Source: Cupriavidus pinatubonensis (GTDB lineage: Bacteria; Pseudomonadota; Gammaproteobacteria; Burkholderiales; Burkholderiaceae). From it: 64,000 bases of DNA. The position numbers were made by a program, and so were the translations under genes. Shown piece by piece: positions 19,301 through 29,950 of the stretch (positions within the stretch are counted from its first letter, which is position 1; each line of letters starts with the position of its first letter). The notes beneath the pieces are model-generated. The model did not search any database. It was given only the letters and a program-made list of their open reading frames with translations, and was not told where the DNA came from. The stretch is from contig NZ_CP080767.1 of assembly GCF_019602855.1 (NCBI RefSeq), positions 1,116,001 to 1,180,000 of the forward strand, in the 5' to 3' direction.

Positions 19301-19402
19301 GATGGCGCCATTGTAAACGAGCGCCTCCGCACGCGCTGACGCTGGCGCCAGCGCCATTAGAATGCGGGGTTGGCCAATTTGCCGTGCTGTTCACCCAATT
19401 CC

Positions 19403-20329
19403 ATGACCGCTACCACGACCGCTGTCTCCGAGCGCGCCCGGGAAAAGTTCTTTGGCGTGTTGCTGATTGCCCTGTCGGCGAGCGCCTTCGGCGCCATGGC
19501 CATCTTTGCGCGTTTTGCCTACGAGGCCGGCGCCGATGTCTATGGCCTGCTGACCGTGCGTTTCGCGCTGGCTGCGGTGGCACTCGCTTTCGTCATGCGG
19601 GTGCGCGGCATCCGCCTGCCATCGTGGGGGCGCGTTTTGGCGCTGGCAGCCATGGGCGGCATCGGCTACGTCGGCCAGTCGTTCTGCTTCTTCAGCGCGC
19701 TCAATCACGCGCAAGCCAGCCTGGTGGCCTTGCTGCTGTACCTGTACCCGCTGTTCGTCACGATCCTGGCGGCGATTTTCCTCAAGGAGCGCTTGACCAC
19801 GGCCGCTGTCATCGCGCTTGTACTTTGTTCGGTGGGCGCGGGGCTTACCGTGGGCGGCGGGGAGGGCAGCCCGCTCGGGATTGCGCTGGGTCTGGCGGCT
19901 GCCGTGATTTACTCCGTCTATATCATCATTGGCGCGCGCGTCACGGCGGGCGTCAATGCGATTGCCACCACTACGGTGATCTGCACGGCCGCGGCGTTAG
20001 TCTATGGCACGGTCAGCGTGCTGCGGATCGGCGCAGGCGTGCCGCCGCAGTTTCCGGTCACCGCCGGCGGCTGGCTCGCGATGCTCGGCATTGCGCTGCT
20101 GTCCACGGTGCTGGCTATCCTGACCTTCTTTGCCGGCTTGCAGCGCCTGGGCGCTGCGCAGGCGTCGATGCTGTCGACGCTGGAACCGGTCGTCACTGTC
20201 GCCCTGGCCGCCGTGCTGCTGGGCGAGCACATCAGCGGGGCGCAGGCGGTCGGCGGTGGGCTGATTCTGGCTGGCGTGCTGTGGCTGACCCGCCGTGCGA
20301 GCGGATCGGCGGAAGTCCAACAGAATTGA
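19403..20329 (+). CDS. EamA/DMT-family transporter
   Basis: A 308-residue inner-membrane protein with about ten membrane helices arranged as two EamA repeats (roughly 15-145 and 160-300), the layout of the drug/metabolite transporter superfamily. The second repeat holds [18 protein letters not shown], a hallmark EamA helix. Members export amino acids or other metabolites; the substrate here cannot be told. The start is ATG 19403 (MTATTTAV). Confidence 0.9.
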   Translation: MTATTTAVSERAREKFFGVLLIALSASAFGAMAIFARFAYEAGADVYGLLTVRFALAAVALAFVMRVRGIRLPSWGRVLALAAMGGIGYVGQSFCFFSALNHAQASLVALLLYLYPLFVTILAAIFLKERLTTAAVIALVLCSVGAGLTVGGGEGSPLGIALGLAAAVIYSVYIIIGARVTAGVNAIATTTVICTAAALVYGTVSVLRIGAGVPPQFPVTAGGWLAMLGIALLSTVLAILTFFAGLQRLGAAQASMLSTLEPVVTVALAAVLLGEHISGAQAVGGGLILAGVLWLTRRASGSAEVQQN

Positions 20330-20418
20330 ATTTCCCGATCAAAGCGCCTGCACGCGAGGCTCCTCGCGCTTCGGTACAATTCGCGTTCCCTTTCACACCC
20401 ATGTACAGGAACGAGCGC

Positions 20419-21006
20419 ATGACCCAGATCGATCAGGCAGCCCTGGCCCAGTTGTTCACCGAAGCCCGCACGCACAACGTGTGGCAAGATCGTCACGTGG
20501 ACGATGCCGTGCTGAACCAGGTCTATGAAGCCATGAAGTTCGGCCCGACCGCTGCCAACAGCTGCCCGGTACGTATCGTCTTCGTCAAGAGCGCCGCCGA
20601 GAAGGCCCGCCTGGTCGAGTGCGTGTCGGCTGGCAACACCGAAAAGACGCGCTCGGCGCCCGTCACGGCGATCATCGCGTTCGACAAGGCTTTCCACGAC
20701 CAGTTGCCCAAGCTGTTCCCGCATGCCGATGCACGCTCGTGGTATGCCGGCAACGATGCCAAGATCGCGCGCGATGCGCTGATGAACAGCTCGCTGCAAG
20801 GCGGCTACTTCATCCTGGCCGCACGTGCCATGGGCCTGGACTGCGGCCCGATGGGCGGCTTCGACGCCGACAAGGTCAATGCCGCGTTCTTCCCGGACGG
20901 CAAGTGGGAAGTCAACTTCCTGTGCAACCTCGGCTATGGCGAAGGCGACAAGCTGCATCCGCGCCTGCCGCGCCTGTCGTTCGACGAGGCTTGCCGGATC
21001 GTCTGA
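20419..21006 (+). CDS. Nitroreductase family protein, RutE/malonic semialdehyde reductase type
   Basis: A 195-residue FMN-dependent reductase. [18 protein letters not shown] and [20 protein letters not shown] match the RutE/HadB-like branch (malonic semialdehyde reductase of uracil breakdown), but no other rut genes are nearby, so the substrate is open. AGGA lies 8 bases before the ATG at 20419; an in-frame ATG at 20401 is possible. The frame continues open far upstream, antisense or out of frame with the EamA gene, which is ignored. A strong terminator follows. Confidence 0.88.
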   Translation: MTQIDQAALAQLFTEARTHNVWQDRHVDDAVLNQVYEAMKFGPTAANSCPVRIVFVKSAAEKARLVECVSAGNTEKTRSAPVTAIIAFDKAFHDQLPKLFPHADARSWYAGNDAKIARDALMNSSLQGGYFILAARAMGLDCGPMGGFDADKVNAAFFPDGKWEVNFLCNLGYGEGDKLHPRLPRLSFDEACRIV

Positions 21007-21024
21007 TCTGGCACGTCGCTCATG

Positions 21025-21053
21025 AAAAAAGACCCGCCAACGCGGGTCTTTTT
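21025..21053 (+). terminator. Intrinsic terminator after the nitroreductase gene
   Basis: GACCCGC and GCGGGTC pair across a CAAC loop, extended by A/T pairs on both sides, with five T following. The A-rich left side also gives a U run on the other strand, so it may serve nth too. Confidence 0.88.
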
Positions 21054-21068
21054 CGTTCGTGGGTGCAA

Positions 21069-21713
21069 TCAGCCTTGCGGCGCTTCGGTCTTGTCGCGGT
21101 ACTCGCACAGCGGCTCGATCACGCAATGCCAGCACTCCGGCTTGCGCGCCTTGCAGACGTAGCGGCCATGCAGGATCAGCCAGTGGTGGGCATCGTGCAG
21201 GAACTCTCTTGGGACCACCTTGAGCAGCTTGTCCTCGACGATCTGCACGTTCTTGCCGGGCGCGAGCCCGGTGCGGTTGGCCACGCGGAAGATGTGCGTG
21301 TCGACGGCGATGGTCGGCTCACCAAAGGCGGTATTGAGTACCACGTTGGCAGTCTTGCGGCCCACGCCGGGCAGCGCCTCCAGCGCGGCGCGGTCCGGCG
21401 GCACCTTGCCGCCGTGCTGCTCGACCAGGATGCGGCAGGTCTGCATCACATGCTTTGCCTTGGTCTTGTAGAGCCCGATGGTCTTGATGTACTCGCTCAG
21501 CCCTTCCTCGCCGAGATCCAGCATCTGCTGCGGTGTGTGAGCGATCGGAAACAACCGGCGCGTCGCCTTGTTGACGCCGACATCGGTCGCCTGCGCCGAC
21601 AGCAGTACGGCGATCAGCAGTTCAAACGGCGAGCTGTATTCCAGTTCGGTGGCCGGCGCGGGATTGACCTCGCGCAGGGTCTCGAACAGCGCATGAACCT
21701 TGGCTACATTCAT
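21069..21713 (-). CDS. nth: Endonuclease III
   Basis: Base-excision DNA glycosylase/AP lyase for oxidised pyrimidines. The 214-residue protein has the helix-hairpin-helix [14 protein letters not shown] with the catalytic Lys, the catalytic Asp in [12 protein letters not shown], and the C-terminal [4Fe-4S] ligand pattern C-x6-C-x2-C-x5-C ([17 protein letters not shown]). The ATG overlaps the rsxB stop as ATGA, so the two genes are translationally coupled; rsxB-nth linkage is common in proteobacteria. Confidence 0.96.
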   Translation of the reverse strand: MNVAKVHALFETLREVNPAPATELEYSSPFELLIAVLLSAQATDVGVNKATRRLFPIAHTPQQMLDLGEEGLSEYIKTIGLYKTKAKHVMQTCRILVEQHGGKVPPDRAALEALPGVGRKTANVVLNTAFGEPTIAVDTHIFRVANRTGLAPGKNVQIVEDKLLKVVPREFLHDAHHWLILHGRYVCKARKPECWHCVIEPLCEYRDKTEAPQG

Positions 21714-22456
21714 CGTTCTGGTGGCGTCGGTTTGTCGTTGTTGTCGTCGCCCGCACTGCCGTTGTCTGGCGTGGCGGTGCTGCTGCGCGCGGCCTGTTGC
21801 TTCTGCCGCGCGCGTTCGATGGCGGCCTGAATGATGGCGCGCTTGCGTTCCTGCGCGGCGCGCTCGGTTTCGGATTGGGCGGCTTCCGCCTGCAGCGCTT
21901 CCAGCTTGGCGGCGGCCTTGGCTGCTAGGCGGGCATCGTTCTCCTCGCGCTCGCGCACGAGCCGCTGTTTGCGCGCGACATAGCGGGCGTGCGCGGCGTC
22001 GGCCTGTTCCTGCGTCCAGGCGTCCCAGCCCGTGCGCTCGCCGGTGACGGGCACCATGTCGATGCAGTCGACGGGGCAGGGCGGCACGCAGAGGTCGCAG
22101 CCGGTGCACAGCTCTGGAATGATCGTGTGCATCTGCTTGGCTGCGCCGGCGATGGCATCAACCGGGCAGGCCTGGATGCACAGCGTGCAGCCGATGCACA
22201 GGCTTTCGTCGATGCGCGCAACGGCGCGCGGCTGCTCGACGCCGCGTTCGGGGTCGAGCGGCAGCGCTCCGGTGCCCAGCACCGCGGACAGGCGACGGAT
22301 TCCCTCCGCGCCGCCGGGCGGGCAGCGGTTGGACGCGGCTTCGCCGCCGGCCATGGCTTCGGCGTACGGACGGCAGCCGTTGAAGCCGCACTTGGTGCAC
22401 TGGGTTTGCGGCAGCAGCGCCTCCAGGCGGTCTGCGAGGGTTTGGGTGGGACTCAC
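21710..22456 (-). CDS. rsxB: RnfB/RsxB-like electron transport ferredoxin
   Basis: A 248-residue iron-sulfur protein. It has an N-terminal four-Cys Fe-S domain ([21 protein letters not shown]) and two ferredoxin clusters, [16 protein letters not shown] and [16 protein letters not shown], then a long charged, coiled-coil tail (about 150-225). It lacks the N-terminal membrane helix of E. coli RsxB, and no other rnf genes are here, as in many beta-proteobacteria that keep a lone rsxB next to nth. The likely start is GTG at 22456; I see no strong ribosome binding site, so the N-terminus is uncertain. Confidence 0.88.
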   Translation of the reverse strand: MSPTQTLADRLEALLPQTQCTKCGFNGCRPYAEAMAGGEAASNRCPPGGAEGIRRLSAVLGTGALPLDPERGVEQPRAVARIDESLCIGCTLCIQACPVDAIAGAAKQMHTIIPELCTGCDLCVPPCPVDCIDMVPVTGERTGWDAWTQEQADAAHARYVARKQRLVREREENDARLAAKAAAKLEALQAEAAQSETERAAQERKRAIIQAAIERARQKQQAARSSTATPDNGSAGDDNNDKPTPPER

Positions 22457-22662
22457 GACAACAGCAGGAATAGCGGGAACAGGAGTATTCGTGATGGCGG
22501 CAGGCTGCCGGCAACATCGCGGGCCGGCCTCTGCGGGCCATGCGCCGCACGGATTATCCCCGATTTCACGATCGGACAGAACCGGCCATCATGCGCGACG
22601 GCCAGCGGGCCAGAAGCGTGCGCGGGTGTGCCATAATCCGCGCAAACATCGACCCTTATCCC

Positions 22663-23295
22663 ATGTCAAACGAGACCAGAACCAAGCGGGACCCAGAGGG
22701 CACGCGCCGCCGCATCCTGGCGGCGGCCACGGAGGAATTTGCCAAGGGCGGCCTGGCCGGCGCCCGAGTCGACCAGATTGCGCGCCGTGCCGAGACCAAC
22801 GAGCGCATGCTGTACTACTACTACGGCAGCAAGGAAGGGCTGTTCCTGGCCGTGCTTGAGAAGCAGTACGCCGAGTTCCGCGCCGATGAGGAACGGCTCC
22901 ATATCACCGACGAAGACCCCGTCGCCGCGGTCCGCACGCTGGCCCGCTTCGTCTGGGACTGGTATTACCAGCACCCGGAGTTCATTCGGCTCGTCAACAG
23001 CGAGAATCTGCACGAGGCGCGCCACCTGAAGAAATCGGCGCACTTGCACCAGCTCGTCAATCCGATCGTCAACGTGCTGGCGGACATCATCCGTCGCGGC
23101 CAGCAGCACGGGCTGTTCCGAGACAACATCGACGTTCCGCAGTTCTACCTGACCATTTCGGCGCTGGGCTATTACGTGCTGTCCAACCGCTACACGATCA
23201 GTGCAGTGATTGGCAGGGACGTGGCTTCGCAGGACGAGCACGAACGCTTCGCCGAACTGCACACCGACATGCTCCTGAGCTACCTGCGGCGCTGA
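22663..23295 (+). CDS. TetR/AcrR family transcriptional regulator
   Basis: A 210-residue repressor-type protein. The N-terminal helix-turn-helix (about 15-60) includes RRRILAAATEEFAKGGLAGA and ERMLYYYYGSKEGLFLAVLE. The C-terminal ligand domain (PEFIRLVNSENLHEARHLKK) resembles the NicS-type group. The ATG at 22663 (MSNETRTKRDPEGTR) starts just before the DNA-binding domain; the frame is open to 22540 but that part looks non-coding. It is divergent from rsxB; its target and ligand are unknown. Confidence 0.88.
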   Translation: MSNETRTKRDPEGTRRRILAAATEEFAKGGLAGARVDQIARRAETNERMLYYYYGSKEGLFLAVLEKQYAEFRADEERLHITDEDPVAAVRTLARFVWDWYYQHPEFIRLVNSENLHEARHLKKSAHLHQLVNPIVNVLADIIRRGQQHGLFRDNIDVPQFYLTISALGYYVLSNRYTISAVIGRDVASQDEHERFAELHTDMLLSYLRR

Positions 23296-23325
23296 CCGGC
23301 GCGTTGCATCCACGGCGCAGAAAAA

Positions 23326-23347
23326 AACGCCCGCGGTTGCGGGCGTT
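23326..23347. terminator. Bidirectional intrinsic terminator
   Basis: AACGCCCGC and GCGGGCGTT pair with a GGTT loop, preceded by seven A and followed by CTT. It lies between the convergent TetR and phaZ genes and gives its best U run for phaZ transcription. Confidence 0.82.
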
Positions 23348-23368
23348 CTTGCATGGCGGACGGTCAGG

Positions 23369-24610
23369 TCACCGGTACTTGCGGATGAAATCGCGCAGCT
23401 GCGGATAGATTTCATCGCGCCAGCGGCGGCCCGAGAAGATCCCGTAGTGGCCGCACTTCGCTGCGGACAGATGGTGCTTGTGCGTCTGTGGAATGCCTGC
23501 GCACAAGTCGTGCGCCGCGGAGGTCTGGCCGGCGCCGGAGATGTCGTCGAGCTCGCCTTCGACGGTCAGCAGCGCAGTGCCCTTGATGTCCTGCGGGCGC
23601 ACCGGATTGCCGTCGATGGTCCACGTGCCGTTGGCCAGGCGGAACTCCTGGAAGACCTCGCGAATCGTGTCGAGATAGTACTCGGCTGCCATGTCGAGCA
23701 CGGCGTTGTACTCGTCGTAGAAGCGCACGTGAGCTTCCGCGTCATCGGCATCGCCCTGGATCAGGCTCAGGTAGTAGTCGTAGTGCGACGACAGGTGGCG
23801 GTCCGGGTTCATCGCCACGAAACCGGCATGCTGCAGGAAGCCCGGATAGACACGGCGCCCGTGGCCGGGATAGTTGGCCGGCACGGTGTAGATCACGTTG
23901 TTCTCGAACCACTCGAACGACTTGTTGGTCGCAAGCGAGTTGACCGCTGTCGGGCTCTTGCGAGCGTCGATCGGTCCACCCATCATGGTCATGGTGAGCG
24001 GCGTCTTCTCGCCGGCTGAGGCCATCAGCGAAATCGCTGCCAGCACGGGCACGGTGGGCTGGCACACCGAAATGACGTGGAGCTTGTCCGCGCCGATATG
24101 GCGAATGAACTCCTGAATGTAATAAATGTAGTCCGACAGGTGGAACGGGCCATGTTCGGCCGGCACCATGCGCGCGTCGACCCAGTCGGTCACATAGACC
24201 TTGTGGTCCTGCAGCAGCGTGCGCACCGTGTCGCGCAGCAGCGTGGCGTGGTGGCCCGACAGCGGTGCGGCGACCAGCACCACGGGCTCGTCCTTGAGCA
24301 GCTTGATGGTGTCCGGATCATCGGCGTAGCGCTTGAAGCGGACCAGGCGGCAGAACGGCTTTTCCATGATGGTCTGTTCGACGATCGGGATTTCGCGGCC
24401 GTTCGAGCGTACCGACTTGATGTCGAACGCGGGTTTCTCGTATTCCTTTCCGAGCCTGTACAGGAGTTCGTAGCCGGCAGCCAGGCGGGGGGCGCCGGGA
24501 ACCAGGGACAACGGACTGAGGGGATTGGTGAAAGTCTTGGCGGTCGCCTGTGCCCACGCGGTCAGCGGGTGCAGCATCGAACGCTGGAACTCATGCAGTT
24601 GGTAGAGCAT
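23369..24610 (-). CDS. phaZ: Intracellular polyhydroxybutyrate depolymerase
   Basis: Degrades amorphous poly-3-hydroxybutyrate granules inside the cell. The 413-residue protein starts MLYQLHEFQRS and follows the Cupriavidus PhaZa1 pattern throughout. It has the catalytic Cys in HVISVCQPTVPVLAA (about residue 183), the Asp in LLTVEGELDDISG and the His in KCGHYGIFSGRRW of an alpha/beta hydrolase fold with Cys as nucleophile. It has no signal peptide. The frame is open to 24841, but ATG 24610 matches the known N-terminus. It supports a PHB-storing organism. Confidence 0.94.
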   Translation of the reverse strand: MLYQLHEFQRSMLHPLTAWAQATAKTFTNPLSPLSLVPGAPRLAAGYELLYRLGKEYEKPAFDIKSVRSNGREIPIVEQTIMEKPFCRLVRFKRYADDPDTIKLLKDEPVVLVAAPLSGHHATLLRDTVRTLLQDHKVYVTDWVDARMVPAEHGPFHLSDYIYYIQEFIRHIGADKLHVISVCQPTVPVLAAISLMASAGEKTPLTMTMMGGPIDARKSPTAVNSLATNKSFEWFENNVIYTVPANYPGHGRRVYPGFLQHAGFVAMNPDRHLSSHYDYYLSLIQGDADDAEAHVRFYDEYNAVLDMAAEYYLDTIREVFQEFRLANGTWTIDGNPVRPQDIKGTALLTVEGELDDISGAGQTSAAHDLCAGIPQTHKHHLSAAKCGHYGIFSGRRWRDEIYPQLRDFIRKYR

Positions 24611-24806
24611 GGCGGTCTGGCCTGGTGATACGAATACGATGAAAACGTCTTTCTCGATGGGGGCACCACCGTGCGACTGTGTGCCGATTATGCACGCAAC
24701 CGAACGATCGTGCTGTGCAGCATATACCCTAAGGTACGACGGCAACGGGAAAAGACAATAGCCCAAAGGCCTTAATTCCGCATGACAAAACGGAATGACA
24801 AAAAGA

Positions 24807-24831
24807 AAAAGGCAGCACGTAGCTGCCTTTT
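24807..24831 (-). terminator. Intrinsic terminator of the aminotransferase gene
   Basis: Read on the minus strand, AAAAGGCAGC pairs with GCTGCCTTTT, followed by a T-rich run. It lies about 60 bases past the aminotransferase stop. Confidence 0.82.
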
Positions 24832-24851
24832 GATGATGCATGCATCATGCC

Positions 24852-24877
24852 AGTGCTGCCGGCGTGTCGGCAGCACT
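24852..24877 (-). other. Perfect hairpin between the aminotransferase stop and its terminator
   Basis: AGTGCTGCCG and CGGCAGCACT form a perfect 10-bp stem with a six-base loop. No U run follows directly, so it may stabilise the mRNA 3' end or act with the terminator 20 bases further on. Confidence 0.6.
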
Positions 24878-24891
24878 TCACAATGCGGTCT

Positions 24892-26088
24892 TTACAGCAC
24901 TGCAGCGATAGCGTCGACGACGGCGTCGATATTGCGGCTGTTCAGCGCGGCCACGCAGATGCGGCCGGTGCCGACGGCGTAGATGCCATGCTCGTTACGC
25001 AGGCGGTCGACTTGCGCCGAGGTCAGGCCCGAGTACGAGAACATGCCGCGCTGCGCCTTCACGAACGAAAAGTCCGTCTTCACGCCCTTGGCGGCCAGCT
25101 TGTCGACCAGCGCGTGGCGCATCAGCTTGATGCGGTCGCGCATTTCGGCCAGTTCCTCTTCCCACATGGCGCGTAGTTCCGGGCTGTTCAGCACGGTAGC
25201 TACCACGGTGCCGCCGTGCGTCGGCGGGTTCGAGTAGTTGGTGCGAATGACGCGCTTGACCTGCGACAGCACGCGCTGCGCTTCTTCCTTGCCGGTCGTG
25301 ACGATCGACAGGGCGCCCACGCGTTCGCCGTACAGCGAGAAGCTCTTCGAGAACGAGCTCGACACGAAGAACGGCAGGCCCGAATCCGCGAACAGGCGCA
25401 CGGCGGCGCCGTCCGGGTCGATGCCGTCGGCAAAGCCCTGGTAGGCCATGTCGAGGAACGGGATCAGGTTGCGTTCCTTGATCAGCGCGACCACTTCCTT
25501 CCACTGGTCGGCCGACAGGTCGACGCCGGTCGGGTTGTGGCAGCAAGCGTGCAGCACGACGATGGTGTTGGCCGGATACGACTTCAGCGATTCCACCATG
25601 CCGGCGAAGTTCAGGCCGTGGGTCGGGGCGTCGTAGTAGGCGTAGTTCACGACCTCAAAGCCGGCGGCTTCGAACAGCGCGCGGTGGTTTTCCCAGCTCG
25701 GGTCGCTGATCGCGACCTTCGAAGTCGGGTAGAGGCGCTTCAGGAAGTCGGCGCCGATCTTCAGCGCGCCGGTACCGCCCAGTGCCTGAGCCGTCACAAC
25801 ACGGCCTTCCGTGATCAGCGGCGATTCCTTGCCGAACAGCAGCGACTGCACGGCCTGGTCATAGGCGGCAATGCCTTCGATCGGCAGGTAGCCGCGCGGC
25901 GTGGCGGTGGTCAGGCGCGCCTTTTCCGCTTCCTGCACGGCGCGCAGCAGCGGAATTTTCCCTTCGTCGGTGAAGTAAACGCCAACGCCCAGGTTCACCT
26001 TGGTGGCGCGGGTGTCGGCATTGAAAGCTTCATTCAGGCCCAGGATCGGGTCGCGCGGGGCCATTTCGACGGCAGAAAACAAACTCAT
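24892..26088 (-). CDS. Aromatic/aspartate aminotransferase (class I, PLP-dependent)
   Basis: A 398-residue enzyme of the AspC/TyrB group that transfers amino groups between aspartate or aromatic amino acids and 2-oxoglutarate. The N-terminus MSLFSAVEMAPRDPILGLNE, the NPTGVD loop (LHACCHNPTGVDLS) and the PLP lysine in SSSFSKSFSLYGERVGAL are all typical, and the final part YAVGTGRICVAALN carries the substrate-binding Arg. GAGAG precedes the ATG at 26088. It is divergent from uvrB. I cannot separate tyrB from aspC by sequence reading alone. Confidence 0.93.
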   Translation of the reverse strand: MSLFSAVEMAPRDPILGLNEAFNADTRATKVNLGVGVYFTDEGKIPLLRAVQEAEKARLTTATPRGYLPIEGIAAYDQAVQSLLFGKESPLITEGRVVTAQALGGTGALKIGADFLKRLYPTSKVAISDPSWENHRALFEAAGFEVVNYAYYDAPTHGLNFAGMVESLKSYPANTIVVLHACCHNPTGVDLSADQWKEVVALIKERNLIPFLDMAYQGFADGIDPDGAAVRLFADSGLPFFVSSSFSKSFSLYGERVGALSIVTTGKEEAQRVLSQVKRVIRTNYSNPPTHGGTVVATVLNSPELRAMWEEELAEMRDRIKLMRHALVDKLAAKGVKTDFSFVKAQRGMFSYSGLTSAQVDRLRNEHGIYAVGTGRICVAALNSRNIDAVVDAIAAVL

Positions 26089-26276
26089 TTGGACTCTCGT
26101 GGTCGGCAATGTAAGAAAACGGGAAGGCGTAGAATGCTTCGGACTGCGCTGGGGGGCGTGCGGCAGACCTGCTTGCGGGCGTTGACTGACTTGAAGCTAG
26201 GCTGTGCAACCCCAAGATTCTAGCGTATCTGCCCCCGCACTCGCCCCCTTTTCTCAGGTTTTTCCCCTAGTCGCCT

Positions 26277-28364
<2,088 letters not shown>

Positions 28365-28433
28365 CGCTGCGGCGGCGCGCCGCGCACGGGCTGCCTATAG
28401 TGGAAAGCGTCACGCCAGATCAGGAGATGCGCC

Positions 28434-28733
28434 ATGGTCAAGTTAGCGCTGTGGGTGCCGCTTCAGGCCAAGCCCGGCAAGGAAGCGGAAGTGGAGCAGT
28501 TCCTGCGCGACGGCCTGCCGCTGGTCGAGCAGGAGGCCGGCACCACGGCCTGGTTCGCGCTGCGGCTGGGACCCTCGACGTTCGGCATCTTCGATGCGTT
28601 TCCCGATGAAGGCGCGCGCGATGCGCATCTGGCAGGCAAGGTGGCGGCTGCGCTGATGACGAAAGCGCCCGATCTGCTCGTCGCCGCGCCGCCGATCCAG
28701 AAGCTCGAAGTCCTGGCAGCCAAGCTGCCTTGA
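28434..28733 (+). CDS. Antibiotic biosynthesis monooxygenase (ABM) domain protein
   Basis: A 99-residue dimeric alpha-beta barrel type protein. The pattern LWVPLQAKPGKEAEVEQFL ... TTAWFALRLGPSTFGIFDAF matches small quinol/heme monooxygenase-like ABM proteins. Biochemical role unknown. It lies 69 bases after uvrB and 17 bases before the next small gene, so the three small genes here may be one unit. Confidence 0.82.
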   Translation: MVKLALWVPLQAKPGKEAEVEQFLRDGLPLVEQEAGTTAWFALRLGPSTFGIFDAFPDEGARDAHLAGKVAAALMTKAPDLLVAAPPIQKLEVLAAKLP

Positions 28734-28750
28734 ACGGCGGGAGGCTCGAC

Positions 28751-28972
28751 ATGGAACGACAGTTCGAATACGGCGGCTACACGGTGGTGGCCAGCGCGGT
28801 CCCGGAAGCGGGCGGCGGCTTTGCCGCACAGTTGCGCATTGGCGACTCTTTTGGCGAACCTTCCGGCCCCACGTTCGAGGCGTTGGCCGGCAAGGCGCCG
28901 ACACCGGAAGCCGCGGTGGCCATGGCGGAAGCGGCTGCCATGCGCGCCATCGACGCCGGTGAGGTGAACTGA
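28751..28972 (+). CDS. Small soluble protein, unknown function
   Basis: A 73-residue protein beginning MERQFEYGGYTVVASAVPEA. A beta-rich first half (about 1-35) is followed by an alanine-rich helix (about 48-68). GGGAGG lies 6 bases before the ATG at 28751, a strong start signal, so the open TTG further upstream (28730) is not used. I do not recognise a family. Spacing suggests co-expression with the ABM protein. Confidence 0.72.
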   Translation: MERQFEYGGYTVVASAVPEAGGGFAAQLRIGDSFGEPSGPTFEALAGKAPTPEAAVAMAEAAAMRAIDAGEVN

Positions 28973-29027
28973 CAACCACGCACCAGCGCGCAATACGCCG
29001 GCACGCCCATCATTCCTGGAGACGGTT

Positions 29028-29267
29028 ATGGCCGAAATCGGCGAATGGAAGAAGAAGGTTTATGAAACCCACGAAGTGCAGGTCCAGGTGCGGCTCCGCT
29101 CGCAGAGCGAGTGGGAATACACCGTCCGGGTCTGCCGCGCTGGCTGCAATATCCGCGCGGCCGCGACGCTGACCGAGAAATCGCTGATCACCGACCACTA
29201 CAAATCTGCCGAAGCGGCGGAAATCGCCGGATTTGTGCACGGAGAGCGGCTGGCCAAACGGCTCTAG
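29028..29267 (+). CDS. Small soluble protein, unknown function
   Basis: A 79-residue protein starting MAEIGEWKKKVYETHEVQVQ, rich in charged residues, with two cysteines (VRVCRAGCNIRA) and a C-terminal helix (HGERLAKRL). GGAGACGG precedes the ATG with good spacing. No family recognised; the C-x3-C pair might bind a metal or be chance. It follows the preceding small gene by 55 bases. Confidence 0.7.
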   Translation: MAEIGEWKKKVYETHEVQVQVRLRSQSEWEYTVRVCRAGCNIRAAATLTEKSLITDHYKSAEAAEIAGFVHGERLAKRL

Positions 29268-29419
29268 AGGGTTGCCACTGCCAGGGGCGTTAAAATCGCC
29301 CCCTTCGCCGGCAAGGCACCCACGCGCGACACCAGGTGTGGTCCGGCCCATGGCTGGCGCTCTGCGCCGGGTGGATGATGCCTGCTGCGGCGTTTCATCC
29401 ACTCACCGGACGGGAAGCC

Positions 29420-29902
29420 ATGAAGAAGTACGCCATCCTGATGTGCTGCATGGGGAATATCTGCCGCTCGCCCACGGCTGAGGGCGTGTTGCGCGCCAAG
29501 CTTGTCGCCGCGGGGCTCGCCGATCTCGTCGAGCTCGATTCGGCCGGCACGCACGACTATCACCTGGGCCGCGCCCCGGACCTTCGCACGCAGCGCTATG
29601 CGCAACAACGCGGCTATGACCTCTCGGCGCTGCGCGCGCGCAAGGTCGCTGTGCCGGATTTTACGCGTTTCGATCTGGTGCTCGCGATGGACCGGGACAA
29701 CCTCGAGCGGCTGTCGGCCCTTTGCCCGCAGGCTCCGGCGCAGCAACTGCGGCTGCTGATGACCTTCGCCACCCGCCATGAGGCGGATGAGGTGCCCGAT
29801 CCCTACTACGGCGAAGGCGACGGCTTCGAGCGCGTGCTCGATTACGTGGAAGACGCCTGCGACGGCATCGTCGAGATGCTGCGCGAGCGCCTGCGTCGCT
29901 AG
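29420..29902 (+). CDS. Low-molecular-weight protein-tyrosine phosphatase
   Basis: A 160-residue phosphatase. The P-loop CMGNICRS near residue 10 has the C-x5-R signature (Cys10, Arg16), and the general-acid Asp is in VPDPYYG near residue 130. Bacterial members either control exopolysaccharide tyrosine kinases or act as general phosphatases; no capsule genes are near, so the second is likelier. The ATG at 29420 (MKKYAILMCC) is chosen because an upstream extension would put unrelated residues before the P-loop. Confidence 0.93.
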   Translation: MKKYAILMCCMGNICRSPTAEGVLRAKLVAAGLADLVELDSAGTHDYHLGRAPDLRTQRYAQQRGYDLSALRARKVAVPDFTRFDLVLAMDRDNLERLSALCPQAPAQQLRLLMTFATRHEADEVPDPYYGEGDGFERVLDYVEDACDGIVEMLRERLRR

Positions 29903-29950
29903 CCTGCCTGCCGCACGGCACAGGCCGTCCGCCACCCTTTGTGAGAATTG

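Noticed and set aside
28365..28433. GC-rich inverted repeat after uvrB as a terminator
   Set aside because: The pairing is short and interrupted and no T run follows.
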